Assembly: GCF_018619335.1 (NCBI RefSeq)
Contig: NZ_JAHHDX010000084.1
Span: forward strand, 124,001 to 188,000
Reading direction: 5' to 3'
From: Alteromonas sp. ALT199
GTDB lineage: Bacteria > Pseudomonadota > Gammaproteobacteria > Enterobacterales > Alteromonadaceae
DNA length: 64,000 nt
Shown: one piece after another, positions 37,056 through 46,214 of the stretch
Numbering within the stretch: position 1 is the stretch's first letter
Layout of the letters: every line of letters starts with the position of its first letter
Notes under the pieces: model-generated
Seen by the model: only the letters and a program-made list of their open reading frames with translations
Databases searched by the model: none
What the model was told of the DNA's origin: nothing
Translations under genes and position numbers: made by a program

Positions 37056-37361
37056 CTATTTAAACGGTTTGATATCGATAGTTTGCCCATCGGGAAACTT
37101 TGCATGAAGTTCTAATGTTCCGCCGAGTGCTTCAATGTATTGAGATAAAGTACTTACGAGTAAATCAGGTCTAGACTCTATTTGAGAGATATTGGGTTGT
37201 GCTAAGTTTAGGCGTTTTGCGACTTGCCCCTGATTTAAGCCACGCGCTTTTCGGGTTTCAGAAAGCGTCATATCTGAAATAATTTCCAAAGCTTTAGCTC
37301 TTGCTGTCGCTTGAATTTCGGGTTTTACTTGCTTACGCAACTCACTTATTGTTTTTGCCAT
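37056..37361 (-). CDS. HigA-like XRE-family antitoxin
   Basis: 101 residues with an N-terminal helical region and an HTH_XRE domain (about residues 35-90: SETRKARGLNQGQVAKRLNLAQPNISQIESRPDL). It is encoded 17 bases after a Gp49/HigB-like toxin gene on the same strand, the toxin-first order of higBA systems. It would neutralise the toxin and repress the operon through an upstream inverted repeat. Confidence 0.85.
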   Translation of the reverse strand: MAKTISELRKQVKPEIQATARAKALEIISDMTLSETRKARGLNQGQVAKRLNLAQPNISQIESRPDLLVSTLSQYIEALGGTLELHAKFPDGQTIDIKPFK

Positions 37362-37378
37362 AATACTAAGCCTCCGGT

Positions 37379-37738
37379 TTATAAAAGTCCTTCATCTTTT
37401 AAATATCGCGTAAACACTTTTTCAGCCAAATAAATCATTCGTTTGTAAAACAACTTATCTTTCTTACCGTTTTTGCGCCCTCCACACAGAAGCACTGCAC
37501 TTCTTTTCGGATCGAAAGCATACAAAATACGGTAGGGCTTTCCTGAATGCTGAAGCCTTAATTCCTTTAAATTTCTAATTTTATCACTGCCTTTCAATGT
37601 ATCAGCATAAGGTCTTCCTAAAGTGGGGCCTTTAACCTCTAAAACATTGATCATCGCAAGAATATCTACTTGCTCGTGATCAGATAGTGACAAAAACCAC
37701 TGCTCAAATTCATTTGTGACAACAATTTGCCATTCCAT
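37379..37738 (-). CDS. HigB-like (Gp49 family) toxin of type II toxin-antitoxin pair
   Basis: 119 residues of the RelE/HigB-related Gp49 family: it opens with WQIVVTNEFEQWFLSL and shows the core strands LKELRLQHSGKPYRILYAFDP and VLLCGGRKNGKKDKLFYKRMI. Such toxins cleave mRNA on the ribosome. AAAGGG five bases before the ATG favours this start over a GTG two codons upstream. Together with the antitoxin gene it lies as a small AT-richer island between ubiK and ubiA, suggesting acquisition by transfer (inference). Confidence 0.85.
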   Translation of the reverse strand: MEWQIVVTNEFEQWFLSLSDHEQVDILAMINVLEVKGPTLGRPYADTLKGSDKIRNLKELRLQHSGKPYRILYAFDPKRSAVLLCGGRKNGKKDKLFYKRMIYLAEKVFTRYLKDEGLL

Positions 37739-37765
37739 TGGCACCCTTTAACATACTCTTGAAAA

Positions 37766-37787
37766 TATATACCGTCAAACGTATATA
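37766..37787. promoter_or_regulatory. Candidate autoregulatory operator of the toxin-antitoxin operon
   Basis: TATATAC and GTATATA form a 7-bp inverted repeat with an 8-base spacer, 28 bases before the toxin start. Antitoxins of this kind usually bind such a site in their own promoter. Confidence 0.55.
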
Positions 37788-37914
37788 GTTACTTTCATTC
37801 AGTTATAATGTGACGTAAGAAGGTAAAAGCAACAAATTGCTACTGTGAGTAATTTTAACTGCGGCTTACTTGATTAATAGTTGTATGGTTTTGGGTGTAT
37901 TAACAAGTACCCTA

Positions 37915-38772
37915 CTAAACCAAACAAAAATGCAGCGCCGTACCAAGCGTAATGGCTAAACCAATGTAGTGGTTTTCAATAAACGCCGTGAAGCAACCTT
38001 CACGCTGGCGGCGTTTAATAAGTTGATATTGACGCACGCATAGCAAAGCAGAAAACAGCACGGCTGTGTAGAAAGGCCATGTCGCGTTGATTGTGCAGCC
38101 TATACACCACAGAATTGTAAGTGCGCAGGCTTGCAACAACATCACAATTAGCACGTCGCTTTTACCGAACAATATGGCGGTAGACTTAACGCCTATTTGT
38201 AAGTCGTCGTCGCGGTCTACCATGGCGTACATGGTGTCGTACGCTACCGTCCATAGTAGGTTAGCAATGAACAGCCACCAAGCGTACGTTGGTACAGTTT
38301 CTAGCACAGCCATAAAAGCCATAGGAATGGCCCACCCGAACGCTGCACCTAATACTACCTGCGGAAAATGCGTATAGCGCTTCATGAAAGGGTAACTAGC
38401 TGCAAGCATAAGTGCTACGACAGATAGCGCGACGGTTTGCCAGTTAAGAAACAGCACTAACACAAACGCGATGGCGATAAGAGCGCCAAATAATTGCAGC
38501 GCTTGTTTAGGTTTAACTTCGCCCGTTGCCAACGGACGCTGTGTGGTGCGCTTTACGCGTCCGTCCACCTTCCTGTCAGCATAGTCATTGATAACGCAGC
38601 CCGCTGAACGCATAACGACTACACCAGCCACAAAAATAAGCGTAATGCCTAAAGGCGGTAAACCTTGCGACGCCATTAAAAGAGCCCACAATGTAGGCCA
38701 CAGTAGTAAATAAATACCTACAGGTTTATCTAGGCGCATAAGTCGCGCGTACGCATTCCAATTGTGTTTCAT
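37915..38772 (-). CDS. ubiA: 4-hydroxybenzoate octaprenyltransferase UbiA
   Basis: 285 residues with about eight membrane helices. The first Asp-rich motif is NDYADRKVDGRVKRT and the second DTMYAMVDRDDD, both needed for prenyl diphosphate binding with Mg. It joins the octaprenyl chain to 4-hydroxybenzoate in the inner membrane. Its ATG overlaps the ubiC stop by four bases, so translation is coupled. Confidence 0.95.
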   Translation of the reverse strand: MKHNWNAYARLMRLDKPVGIYLLLWPTLWALLMASQGLPPLGITLIFVAGVVVMRSAGCVINDYADRKVDGRVKRTTQRPLATGEVKPKQALQLFGALIAIAFVLVLFLNWQTVALSVVALMLAASYPFMKRYTHFPQVVLGAAFGWAIPMAFMAVLETVPTYAWWLFIANLLWTVAYDTMYAMVDRDDDLQIGVKSTAILFGKSDVLIVMLLQACALTILWCIGCTINATWPFYTAVLFSALLCVRQYQLIKRRQREGCFTAFIENHYIGLAITLGTALHFCLV

Positions 38773-39383
38773 AATTGTTGTTCGCTTTCCTTTTCGCTTG
38801 TCGCTGACTGACCGTAAGCCGGAGAATGAGGAAGAAAAACTTCTGCTACTATCATGCTGTAGCTATCTAACGTAAACAACGAGCGTCTTCCCCACAAGGT
38901 TTGGTTACCTTTAATGCCAAACTTGGAAGCTTGGGCTATACACAATTGAAATTCTGAGCGGGTGAACCGCGTGTCGTTGAACAAGCGTTTTCCTAGTGGC
39001 TCGCGGCCTAAGTCAGAAAGTTCGCTGTCTACAAATGCTTGAGGAATAATAGAGCGTGCGAACACCCAGGGTTGGTGGTTACCACACAGCAGAATTTCAC
39101 GAGCTTGATAGCTGGTATTACCGTTACCGTGTAAAAGCGCCAGCTCGTTATCGTGAGGAGTTTGGGTGCGCTGCCCAATAAGCTCCAACGAAAAATGTTC
39201 GCTTAAAGATTGCACTCGCTCGGTTAATGACCCGGTGTCTAATAACCAGTTTTTCAGTTGTGCATTAGGAATTGTGATGCCAGAAGGTGCTTGCCAGTCA
39301 ACCGCCAAACCCACTGGAAAAGTGGCATTAAAACTCACACGAAAAGCCCGAATAATGAATCTGTTAGTATGATAACACGTCAT
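38769..39383 (-). CDS. ubiC: Chorismate lyase UbiC
   Basis: 204 residues. Family marks are REILLCG with PWVFARSIIP, LGREPLGKRLF, WGRRSLF and the C-terminal EVFLPHSPAY, whose Glu matches the catalytic Glu of E. coli UbiC. It converts chorismate to 4-hydroxybenzoate and pyruvate, the first ubiquinone step, and feeds UbiA encoded by the overlapping next gene. The N-terminus is longer than the E. coli protein and no clear ribosome site precedes the ATG, so a start some residues later is possible. Confidence 0.92.
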   Translation of the reverse strand: MTCYHTNRFIIRAFRVSFNATFPVGLAVDWQAPSGITIPNAQLKNWLLDTGSLTERVQSLSEHFSLELIGQRTQTPHDNELALLHGNGNTSYQAREILLCGNHQPWVFARSIIPQAFVDSELSDLGREPLGKRLFNDTRFTRSEFQLCIAQASKFGIKGNQTLWGRRSLFTLDSYSMIVAEVFLPHSPAYGQSATSEKESEQQL

Positions 39384-39486
39384 GTTTAAATATTTTCACT
39401 TGGTTAAACTTTTGCAGTAGTGTGTTTGATCAGAGATTTGCTACACTACTTGGTGAATTTATTACTTTGGTGTATCGGACTTCACT

Positions 39487-39899
39487 ATGTTTAAGTCACT
39501 AGTTTCACGTGTATTCGCAGTTAGTTTTTTTGTACTAGGGTGCAATACAGCATTGGCACAAGATAAAGCCGACTATGCTTATTTGGGCTTAGAGCCAGAA
39601 ATTGTTACCAACTATATTAGCGACAGCGCACAAAAGCTGGGTTACGTTCGCGTATCGGTAGAATTAATGATTAACGATGTGAATCAGCTTGAAATTGCTG
39701 AACACCATATGCCGTTGTTACGTTCAACCGCTATTGAAATTTTCGGGCAGCAGCCAGCGGAAAAAGTAAAGTCACTGACTGGTCGTGAAGACATTGCCGC
39801 GCTATCTTAAAAGCCTTTCAAGAGCATATGAAGCAAGAAACCGGCGGTGAAGTTATTAAGAATGTTATCTTCACCAAGTACCTATACCAAGGTACCTAA
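39487..39899 (+). pseudogene. FliL-like secreted protein with apparent one-base frameshift near the C-terminus
   Basis: The frame from the ATG gives 107 residues: a signal peptide ending ALAQ, then a FliL-type domain (LGYVRVSVELMIND, MPLLRSTAIEIFG). It stops early at ...REDIAALS. In the next frame, starting inside that stop, the family C-terminus continues without a break as LKAFQEHMKQETGGEVIKNV and IFTKYLYQGT. One missing base near 39805 explains this. No slippery heptamer in the right phase is present, so programmed frameshifting is unlikely. FliL-like proteins associate with the flagellar motor. The short product may be partly functional, or the base may be a sequencing error. Confidence 0.75.
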
Positions 39900-39930
39900 A
39901 GAAGCACATTTGCTGGTAAGAGCGAAGATA

Positions 39931-39967
39931 AAAGCGAGCCTTTTTGACCAGCTCGCTTTTTATTTTT
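39931..39967 (+). terminator. Terminator after FliL-like gene
   Basis: AAAGCGAGC and GCTCGCTTT pair around an 11-base loop and run into a T-rich tail. Confidence 0.85.
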
Positions 39968-40050
39968 TGCAGCTGCACCACAGCAATTTTTAGGTAATAA
40001 ATGATTTAAGTGCCTGCTGATACAGCATCTATGCTTACTATTTTAAATGT

Positions 40051-40914
40051 TTAGCGCTTACCAGACCCTAAACTTAGCGTTGCAGCTAGTAAGCAGCCAG
40101 ATATAAGCCCCGCCGTATGCGCAGCATTTGCCATACTTACCCATAGAATGTCGGCATAACCAAAGACTAACCACACTAGCATGAAGCCAACGATAGAGTT
40201 TGGCAGCGACAACCCCCAGCTTGGGCGCAACCAGCCAAGCCACCACACAAAGCCCATCACCGCATATACCACACCTGACAAACCGCCAAACAAGAAGAAG
40301 TTACCTTGGACGGGGTCGCTAAACAGCGCTTGTGCGGCATTAGAAATAGTGGCCGACACTAAAAAGACGATAAACAGCATACTCATGCCTAACGTGCGTT
40401 CAATTTTAGCCCCTAGCATGCCCCACCACAGCAAATTGAATATGATGTGGAGCGCCGAAAAATGAATGAACGCAGGGCCAAGTAGGCGCCACCATTCGTG
40501 ATTTTGCGACAAAATAGAAAACGGCTGCATTAATAAGTGTTGTGCAATAGAGGCAAATAAACCAAACAAAGACAGTAAGTAAATTACCGCACACATTACA
40601 AACACGACTGATGTAAACGGCGCTCTAACTGCATCGGCAATTATTTTACTTATCGAAAAGCCGCTGCCGGATGGCGCAAGCTGCACATTTTTACCGTTAT
40701 CCCATGCCGCTTGCTGATATTTAGGGTTTGTAGGATTTGCCAAAAAATCTTCTGCAATAATTTTTGCGCGATCGATATGCTCGTTGTTATCTAGAACAAC
40801 TACAAACTCTTTGTCGTGCAGGACTACGTTGGCGTTGATATGCTGGCTGGTTAAGTAATTGGCGAGAAGGTGCGCTGGACTTTGCTGATTAAACGCAATT
40901 AAAGGATGACCCAT
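40051..40914 (-). CDS. glpG: Rhomboid intramembrane serine protease GlpG
   Basis: 287 residues: an N-terminal cytoplasmic domain (about 1-75), then six membrane helices. The catalytic Ser lies in GGLSGVVYA and the catalytic His in NAAHTAGLISG, with the conserved HIIFNLLWWG loop. It cleaves membrane proteins within the bilayer. It lies after glpE on the same strand, as glpE-glpG do in enterics, but here a hairpin terminator separates them. Confidence 0.93.
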   Translation of the reverse strand: MGHPLIAFNQQSPAHLLANYLTSQHINANVVLHDKEFVVVLDNNEHIDRAKIIAEDFLANPTNPKYQQAAWDNGKNVQLAPSGSGFSISKIIADAVRAPFTSVVFVMCAVIYLLSLFGLFASIAQHLLMQPFSILSQNHEWWRLLGPAFIHFSALHIIFNLLWWGMLGAKIERTLGMSMLFIVFLVSATISNAAQALFSDPVQGNFFLFGGLSGVVYAVMGFVWWLGWLRPSWGLSLPNSIVGFMLVWLVFGYADILWVSMANAAHTAGLISGCLLAATLSLGSGKR

Positions 40915-41032
40915 AAGCTAGTTATTACCCCAAAAGCAGTAGAGTGTGAATGCGATTTACGTGTATAAGGCCGTGGTACCATAGCTCTTTATACTGACCC
41001 TTTATACTGAAATAGTTAAGTGCCTGCAAAAC

Positions 41033-41061
41033 ATAAAACAAAGGTGCACGTTGTGCACCTT
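41033..41061 (-). terminator. Terminator after glpE
   Basis: On the minus strand AAGGTGCAC pairs with GTGCACCTT around a 3-base loop, followed by TTGTTTT. Confidence 0.75.
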
Positions 41062-41071
41062 CATAAAATCG

Positions 41072-41383
41072 CTATTCGGTTACTACCGGGTTCGACTGTC
41101 GCCATGCTTCAAAGCCCCCGTCCATACTATAGACGGTTTCAAAGCCTTGCTGTGCTATTACTTGCGCAGCCTGCTGGCTGCTTACGCCGTGATAACACAC
41201 CACAACCACAGGGGTGTCTTTAGGGCTTTGGTCGACAAACGCTCCGAAGTTGTCGTTGTTAAGCGGTGCCGCATTGGGCATATGGCCATTAGCAAACGAT
41301 TGAGGATCACGAATATCCACAATAGTTACGTCGCCTTGAAAGTTAGCCACGTCGTTTACGCTAATGTGTGAAAATGTTGTCAT
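41072..41383 (-). CDS. glpE: Thiosulfate sulfurtransferase GlpE (single-domain rhodanese)
   Basis: 103 residues. The active-site loop is CYHGVSS with the catalytic Cys; the N-terminal VDIRDPQSFANGHMPNA and C-terminal YSMDGGFEAW are standard rhodanese elements. The ATG shares its A with the tdh stop (TAATG), so translation is coupled to threonine dehydrogenase; a TTG three codons upstream is less likely. Confidence 0.9.
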   Translation of the reverse strand: MTTFSHISVNDVANFQGDVTIVDIRDPQSFANGHMPNAAPLNNDNFGAFVDQSPKDTPVVVVCYHGVSSQQAAQVIAQQGFETVYSMDGGFEAWRQSNPVVTE

Positions 41384-42408
41384 TATTGCCAATCCAAAAT
41401 AACTTTGCCTGAATGTCCTGACCCCATGGTATCAAACCCTTCCTGAAAGTCATCAATGGAAAAAGTATGAGTGATAATGGGCGAAAGGTCCAAGCCGCTC
41501 TGTAGTAAGCTCGCCATTTTGTACCAGGTCTCGAACATTTCTCGGCCATAGATGCCTTTTATCACCAAACCTTTGAAAATAACTTGGTTCCAGTCGATAG
41601 CAACATCTTGCGGAGGAATACCCAGCATGGCAATTTTGCCACCGTGATTCATTTTGTTAAGCATGTCTCTGAAGGCTACCGGCACACCAGACATCTCAAG
41701 GCCCACATCAAAGCCCTCTGACATACCCAGTTCGTTCATAACGTCTTGTAAGTTTTCTTTACTTACGTCGACAGCGCGGGTTGCCCCCATTTTTTCAGCA
41801 AGCCCAAGACGGTAAGGGTTGATGTCGGTAACTACGACGTGACGGGCACCTACGTGCTTAGCCACCGCTGCCGCCATAATGCCAATAGGGCCAGCACCTG
41901 TAATAAGCACGTCTTCACCAACTAAGTCAAAACTTAGCGCAGTGTGAACAGCATTACCAAAGGGGTCGAAAATAGACGCTAGGTCGTCACTGATATTGTC
42001 TGGAATTTTAAACGCGTTGAAGGCAGGAATAACTAGGTATTCGGCAAATGCGCCAGGGCGGTTTACGCCCACACCTTCGGTGTTGCGGCACAAATGTACG
42101 CGGCCAGCGCGACAGTTACGGCAATGACCACAAGTAATATGACCTTCACCGGATACACGGTCACCTACTTCGAAGCCTTTTACTTCTTGACCCATGCCTA
42201 CTACTTCGCCCACGTATTCGTGACCTACTACCATAGGCACTGGAATAGTGTTTTGCGACCACTCGTCCCAGTTGTATATGTGCATATCGGTACCGCAAAT
42301 CGCGGTTTTGCGAATTTTAATCAGTAGGTCGTTGTGCCCTACTTCAGGCTTTGGGGTATCTTGTAGCCAAATGCCTTTCTCCGCTTTCGCTTTTACTAGC
42401 GACTTCAT
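41383..42408 (-). CDS. tdh: L-threonine 3-dehydrogenase
   Basis: 341 residues of the zinc-dependent medium-chain dehydrogenase family. The catalytic zinc Cys is in [13 protein letters not shown], the structural zinc site is [15 protein letters not shown], and the NAD fold is [10 protein letters not shown]. It oxidises threonine to 2-amino-3-ketobutyrate, the substrate of Kbl encoded by the preceding gene. Its ATG overlaps the kbl stop by four bases. Confidence 0.95.
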   Translation of the reverse strand: MKSLVKAKAEKGIWLQDTPKPEVGHNDLLIKIRKTAICGTDMHIYNWDEWSQNTIPVPMVVGHEYVGEVVGMGQEVKGFEVGDRVSGEGHITCGHCRNCRAGRVHLCRNTEGVGVNRPGAFAEYLVIPAFNAFKIPDNISDDLASIFDPFGNAVHTALSFDLVGEDVLITGAGPIGIMAAAVAKHVGARHVVVTDINPYRLGLAEKMGATRAVDVSKENLQDVMNELGMSEGFDVGLEMSGVPVAFRDMLNKMNHGGKIAMLGIPPQDVAIDWNQVIFKGLVIKGIYGREMFETWYKMASLLQSGLDLSPIITHTFSIDDFQEGFDTMGSGHSGKVILDWQ

Positions 42409-43601
42409 GAAATCACTCCCATTTCACGGCCTACTTCGATAAATGCATCAATGGCTTTATCAACGTGTTCAAGGCTATGACCTGCAGACATTTGCGTACG
42501 AATTCGGGCTTGCCCTTTTGGCACAACAGGGTAAGAGAAGCCAATAACGTAGATGCCTTTTTCTAGCAGTTTGTCGGCCATTTCACTGGCTAAGCGGGCA
42601 TCGCCCAGCATTACAGGAATAATAGCGTGATCTTTACCTGCAAGGGTAAAGCCCGCGTCTTCCATACGCTTGCGGAAGTGGTTGGCATTTCGCCATAGAT
42701 TAGCGCGTAACTCATCGCCGTCTTTCATCATTTCAAACACTTTTAATGATGCTGAAACGATAGGTGGCGCAACAGAGTTAGAGAATAGGTAAGGGCGTGA
42801 GCGCTGACGTAGCCACTCTACAACTTCTTTTTTTCCAGAGGTGTAACCGCCTGACGCACCGCCCAGGGCTTTGCCTAGAGTACCTGTAATAATATCTACA
42901 CGGCCCATTACACCGCAGTATTCGTGGCTACCTTTACCGTTTTCGCCTAAGAAACCCGTAGCGTGACAGTCATCTACCATTACCATGGCATCATATTTGT
43001 CGGCAAGGTCACAGATAGAGGCTAAGTCGGCAATTACGCCATCCATCGAAAATACGCCGTCGGTAGCAATAACTTTAAAGCGTGCGCCATCGGCATTAGC
43101 TTGCTTTAACTGCTCTTCTAACGCTGTCATGTCGTTGTTGGCGTAGCGGTAACGCTTTGCTTTACACAGGCGCACGCCGTCAATGATACTCGCATGGTTT
43201 AACGCATCAGAAATAATGGCATCTTCCGGCCCAAGAATGGTTTCAAACAAACCGCCGTTGGCGTCAAAGCAAGACGGATAAAGAATGGTGTCTTCGGTGC
43301 CTAAGAAGTCGCTGATAGAGGCTTCTAGCTGCTTGTGAATGTCTTGTGTACCGCAAATGAATCGTACAGATGCGACACCAAAACCATGGCTATCTAGGCC
43401 TTCTTTCGCAGCTTCAATTAAGCTTTCGTTGTTTGCAAGACCAAGATAGTTGTTAGCACAAAAGTTAATAACGTGCTCTCCACCAGCAACGCCAATATCG
43501 GCTTGTTGTTGCGACGTGATCACACGCTCTTTTTTGTACAAACCATCTTCTTTCGTGGCTTCAATTTGCGTTTGCAAATGAGAAATAAACGCCGCAGACA
43601 T
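42405..43601 (-). CDS. kbl: Glycine C-acetyltransferase (2-amino-3-ketobutyrate CoA ligase)
   Basis: 398 residues of the PLP-dependent alpha-oxoamine synthase family. It contains [22 protein letters not shown] and the PLP Lys in [15 protein letters not shown]. It splits 2-amino-3-ketobutyrate with CoA into glycine and acetyl-CoA. The ATG has GGAG six bases upstream, which decides it over a start 21 codons earlier. It heads the kbl-tdh-glpE unit. Confidence 0.95.
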   Translation of the reverse strand: MSAAFISHLQTQIEATKEDGLYKKERVITSQQQADIGVAGGEHVINFCANNYLGLANNESLIEAAKEGLDSHGFGVASVRFICGTQDIHKQLEASISDFLGTEDTILYPSCFDANGGLFETILGPEDAIISDALNHASIIDGVRLCKAKRYRYANNDMTALEEQLKQANADGARFKVIATDGVFSMDGVIADLASICDLADKYDAMVMVDDCHATGFLGENGKGSHEYCGVMGRVDIITGTLGKALGGASGGYTSGKKEVVEWLRQRSRPYLFSNSVAPPIVSASLKVFEMMKDGDELRANLWRNANHFRKRMEDAGFTLAGKDHAIIPVMLGDARLASEMADKLLEKGIYVIGFSYPVVPKGQARIRTQMSAGHSLEHVDKAIDAFIEVGREMGVIS

Positions 43602-43760
43602 GCCATTCTCCAAGTGTGGGTATAAAACCGCTAGTGTAATGAAAGTGCATGAAAGGGTACACACCTTTGCGCTGTATTTAATGGGTTTGTCGACTAAGTT
43701 TGTAAATTAATCAACACACTCACAGATAAACGTTCGAAGGACACTTGTTCACTATCAAGG

Positions 43761-46205
43761 TTACGTAAAATCTCTCCAAAAGCCATTTTCGACTTTGTCG
43801 CTTAATATGCCCCATATATCTGCTTCAGGAATTGGGCGGCTTATAAGATAACCTTGACCTTGATGGCAATCGAAATGGCAAAGTAATTCGTATTGCTCAT
43901 TGGTTTCAATACCTTCGGCCACTACCTGCATTCCCATGTTACGCACCATCGATATGGTGGAGTGAACTATGTTTCTGTCGTCTGCACTGCTGGCAATATT
44001 GGCTACAAAAGAGCGATCTACTTTAATGTAGTCAGCTGGCAGCGACTTTAAGTAGCTTAGCGATGAATAGCCAGTTCCAAAGTCGTCAATAGCTAACATA
44101 CATCCCATATTGCGTATGGTTTGCATTATTTCAGTTGCCCGTTTGATATCTGAGACCAATACGGTTTCGGTGAGTTCTAAGCAAACCTGATCAGGGGCGA
44201 TATCATTTTTGATAATTTGGTGCTGTAAGAACTCGGGTAGGCTCGGATCGAGGAATTGCCCCGCTGATAAATTAAGCGCTATTTTAATACCCGGGTAGCC
44301 GCTATTTTTGAATTCACGCACTAAATGGGTAGAACGTGTAATAACCCAATAATCTAGCTCTAGCATAAACGAGGTATTTTCAAGCAACGGTATAAAATCA
44401 CCAGGCGAAATATGACCTTTCTTGGGGTGATACCAGCGCAATAGCGCTTCAAAGCCCATGAGTTTACCACTATGCATGTCTATTTGCGGCTGTAAGGCTA
44501 GGCTGAACTGGTTGTCTCTTAATGCTTCTCGGGCTTCAGACTCTAACTCAACCTTCTGCATCACTTTTAGATTCATTGTGGCGTCATAGACTCTGAACTC
44601 GGCGCCTTTCTTCGCTTTTGCCTCGTACATCGCAATATCGGCATGACGCAACAGCTCAACCGGCGTGGCTCGCGAGTGATTAGTAATGGCAATACCGATG
44701 CTGATTGAAACATAAAAAGTAACGCTATCAACAATAATAGGCTCTTTAAACTCGTCGATAATTTTTTGCGCTACAGTATCAACGTGTTTTTTACTCTCTA
44801 TATTCGACAGTAAAATAACAAATTCATCGCCACCGAAACGAGAGGCAATGTCAGATTCTCGAATAGGCCGAGAAATTCGCATGGCAGCGGCTTTAAGCAA
44901 CTTATCGCCAACATCATGGCCGTGACTATCGTTAACTTTCTTGAAGTCGTCTAAGTCCATAAACATAAGCGCGACTAGCCTGTCATCGCGAATTGAACTG
45001 GCCAGTTGTTTTTCAATTTGAAAGGTCAACATGTTGCGATTTGGCAGACCTGTAAGCACATCGAACATCGCCATTTTTTCGAGTTTAGCGGTGTTTATTG
45101 CCATTTGACCGTCGAAACTTTCGAGCTGACGCGCTAAATCGTTCGCGGCTTCCTCAACCACATCCAGTTCATCAGTTAATCTAAACATTGGCAGCTTTCG
45201 GCGCTTAGCAGCAATAGAATAATACTCGCTGAACTTGTGCTCTGCCAACATAGGTAAGCGTTCGCTTATATCTAAAAGCCGTGTGCGATATTGATTTAAA
45301 AAAAGGTAAAGCAGTGAAGAGAAAAGTAAAAACAACGCAATAGCACTAGAGATAACAACGTACCGATATTGTTCGTTTTGTCGCATCATTGCCGACACAT
45401 CTTGAACAATAAGTAGATAAGGATGGTCGCCAGAGGCATGGTCGAAAGGCAGCAGACTGACTAAAAGCTTCTGACCATTTAAACTCACGTTTAGCCCTTT
45501 TATTACAAGGTCGTCGACACGCCAGTTTTTAGGTAATGCTTGAATAAGTGAATTCAAAAACTGTTTATTTGCTGCGGTAACCTGACTTGATACCTCCAGC
45601 GCAACTTCCCCGGTTTGTGACTCGCTTAATTGAACAACAGCTACTTTATGCATATCGGTTGCTCGGCTAAACAGGTACAGCAGTTCACGCATGGAAGTAG
45701 ATACGATTATAACTGGTACTTTCTCGCTCGACGCCATTATAGGTATGGAAATATAGTGCGTACATACGCTTTCACACAAAAGCGAAGACCGGCTTTCAAA
45801 TGTAGCTCGGGTGGTATCGACAAGCCGTTCTATGGTGCTGTCAACTGGGTAAATTGGCTGTCCGACAACGCCGTTTTCATCGAATAAATAAAGCGTTTCC
45901 ACTTGAAAGTTTAACGCTAGATATTCGCTTAAGTCATCCAACGTACTGTAGAGCTTTTCCAGGTCATTGGAATTTGAGCCGTTTTTTCGGCTGATGATAT
46001 CAATGAGGGTGATCATGCGGCTGTGAAGGATATCCTCAAACAACTGTACACGACGTTGATTGCTGATTTGACTTTCTCTTTGCTGTAGCACAAGTTGTGC
46101 TTCAGCCTCTTGAATAAGCACAGTAGATATGACGACGGTAACGGTTAAAACCATGGCCAGTAAAATAGCGATGGTTTTGGTGGTAAACGATACCTGAACC
46201 TTCAT
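43761..46205 (-). CDS. Membrane GGDEF-EAL protein (c-di-GMP turnover)
   Basis: 814 residues. A membrane helix near the N-terminus (about 11-30) and a second near 281-303 enclose a periplasmic sensor domain of about 250 residues. The GGDEF domain is intact (RFGGDEF, with RESD as RxxD inhibitory site). The EAL domain is also intact: FEALLRW, ELTETVL, DDFGTGYSSL, KVDRSFV and VVAEGIET. Both cyclase and phosphodiesterase activity are therefore possible. It is the last gene of a three-gene operon after a PstS-like protein and a porin-like barrel, whose ligand may be sensed by the periplasmic domain (inference). Confidence 0.92.
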   Translation of the reverse strand: MKVQVSFTTKTIAILLAMVLTVTVVISTVLIQEAEAQLVLQQRESQISNQRRVQLFEDILHSRMITLIDIISRKNGSNSNDLEKLYSTLDDLSEYLALNFQVETLYLFDENGVVGQPIYPVDSTIERLVDTTRATFESRSSLLCESVCTHYISIPIMASSEKVPVIIVSTSMRELLYLFSRATDMHKVAVVQLSESQTGEVALEVSSQVTAANKQFLNSLIQALPKNWRVDDLVIKGLNVSLNGQKLLVSLLPFDHASGDHPYLLIVQDVSAMMRQNEQYRYVVISSAIALFLLFSSLLYLFLNQYRTRLLDISERLPMLAEHKFSEYYSIAAKRRKLPMFRLTDELDVVEEAANDLARQLESFDGQMAINTAKLEKMAMFDVLTGLPNRNMLTFQIEKQLASSIRDDRLVALMFMDLDDFKKVNDSHGHDVGDKLLKAAAMRISRPIRESDIASRFGGDEFVILLSNIESKKHVDTVAQKIIDEFKEPIIVDSVTFYVSISIGIAITNHSRATPVELLRHADIAMYEAKAKKGAEFRVYDATMNLKVMQKVELESEAREALRDNQFSLALQPQIDMHSGKLMGFEALLRWYHPKKGHISPGDFIPLLENTSFMLELDYWVITRSTHLVREFKNSGYPGIKIALNLSAGQFLDPSLPEFLQHQIIKNDIAPDQVCLELTETVLVSDIKRATEIMQTIRNMGCMLAIDDFGTGYSSLSYLKSLPADYIKVDRSFVANIASSADDRNIVHSTISMVRNMGMQVVAEGIETNEQYELLCHFDCHQGQGYLISRPIPEADIWGILSDKVENGFWRDFT

Positions 46206-46214
46206 TTGTTACCC

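Noticed and set aside
39800-39815. Programmed -1 frameshifting in the FliL-like gene
   Set aside because: No slippery heptamer in the right phase and no obvious downstream pseudoknot; a one-base deletion or sequencing error is simpler.
40987-41010. 11-base direct repeat CTTTATACTGA upstream of glpG
   Set aside because: Only two short copies, probably part of the glpG promoter region (TATAAA on the minus strand); too little to call a repeat element.
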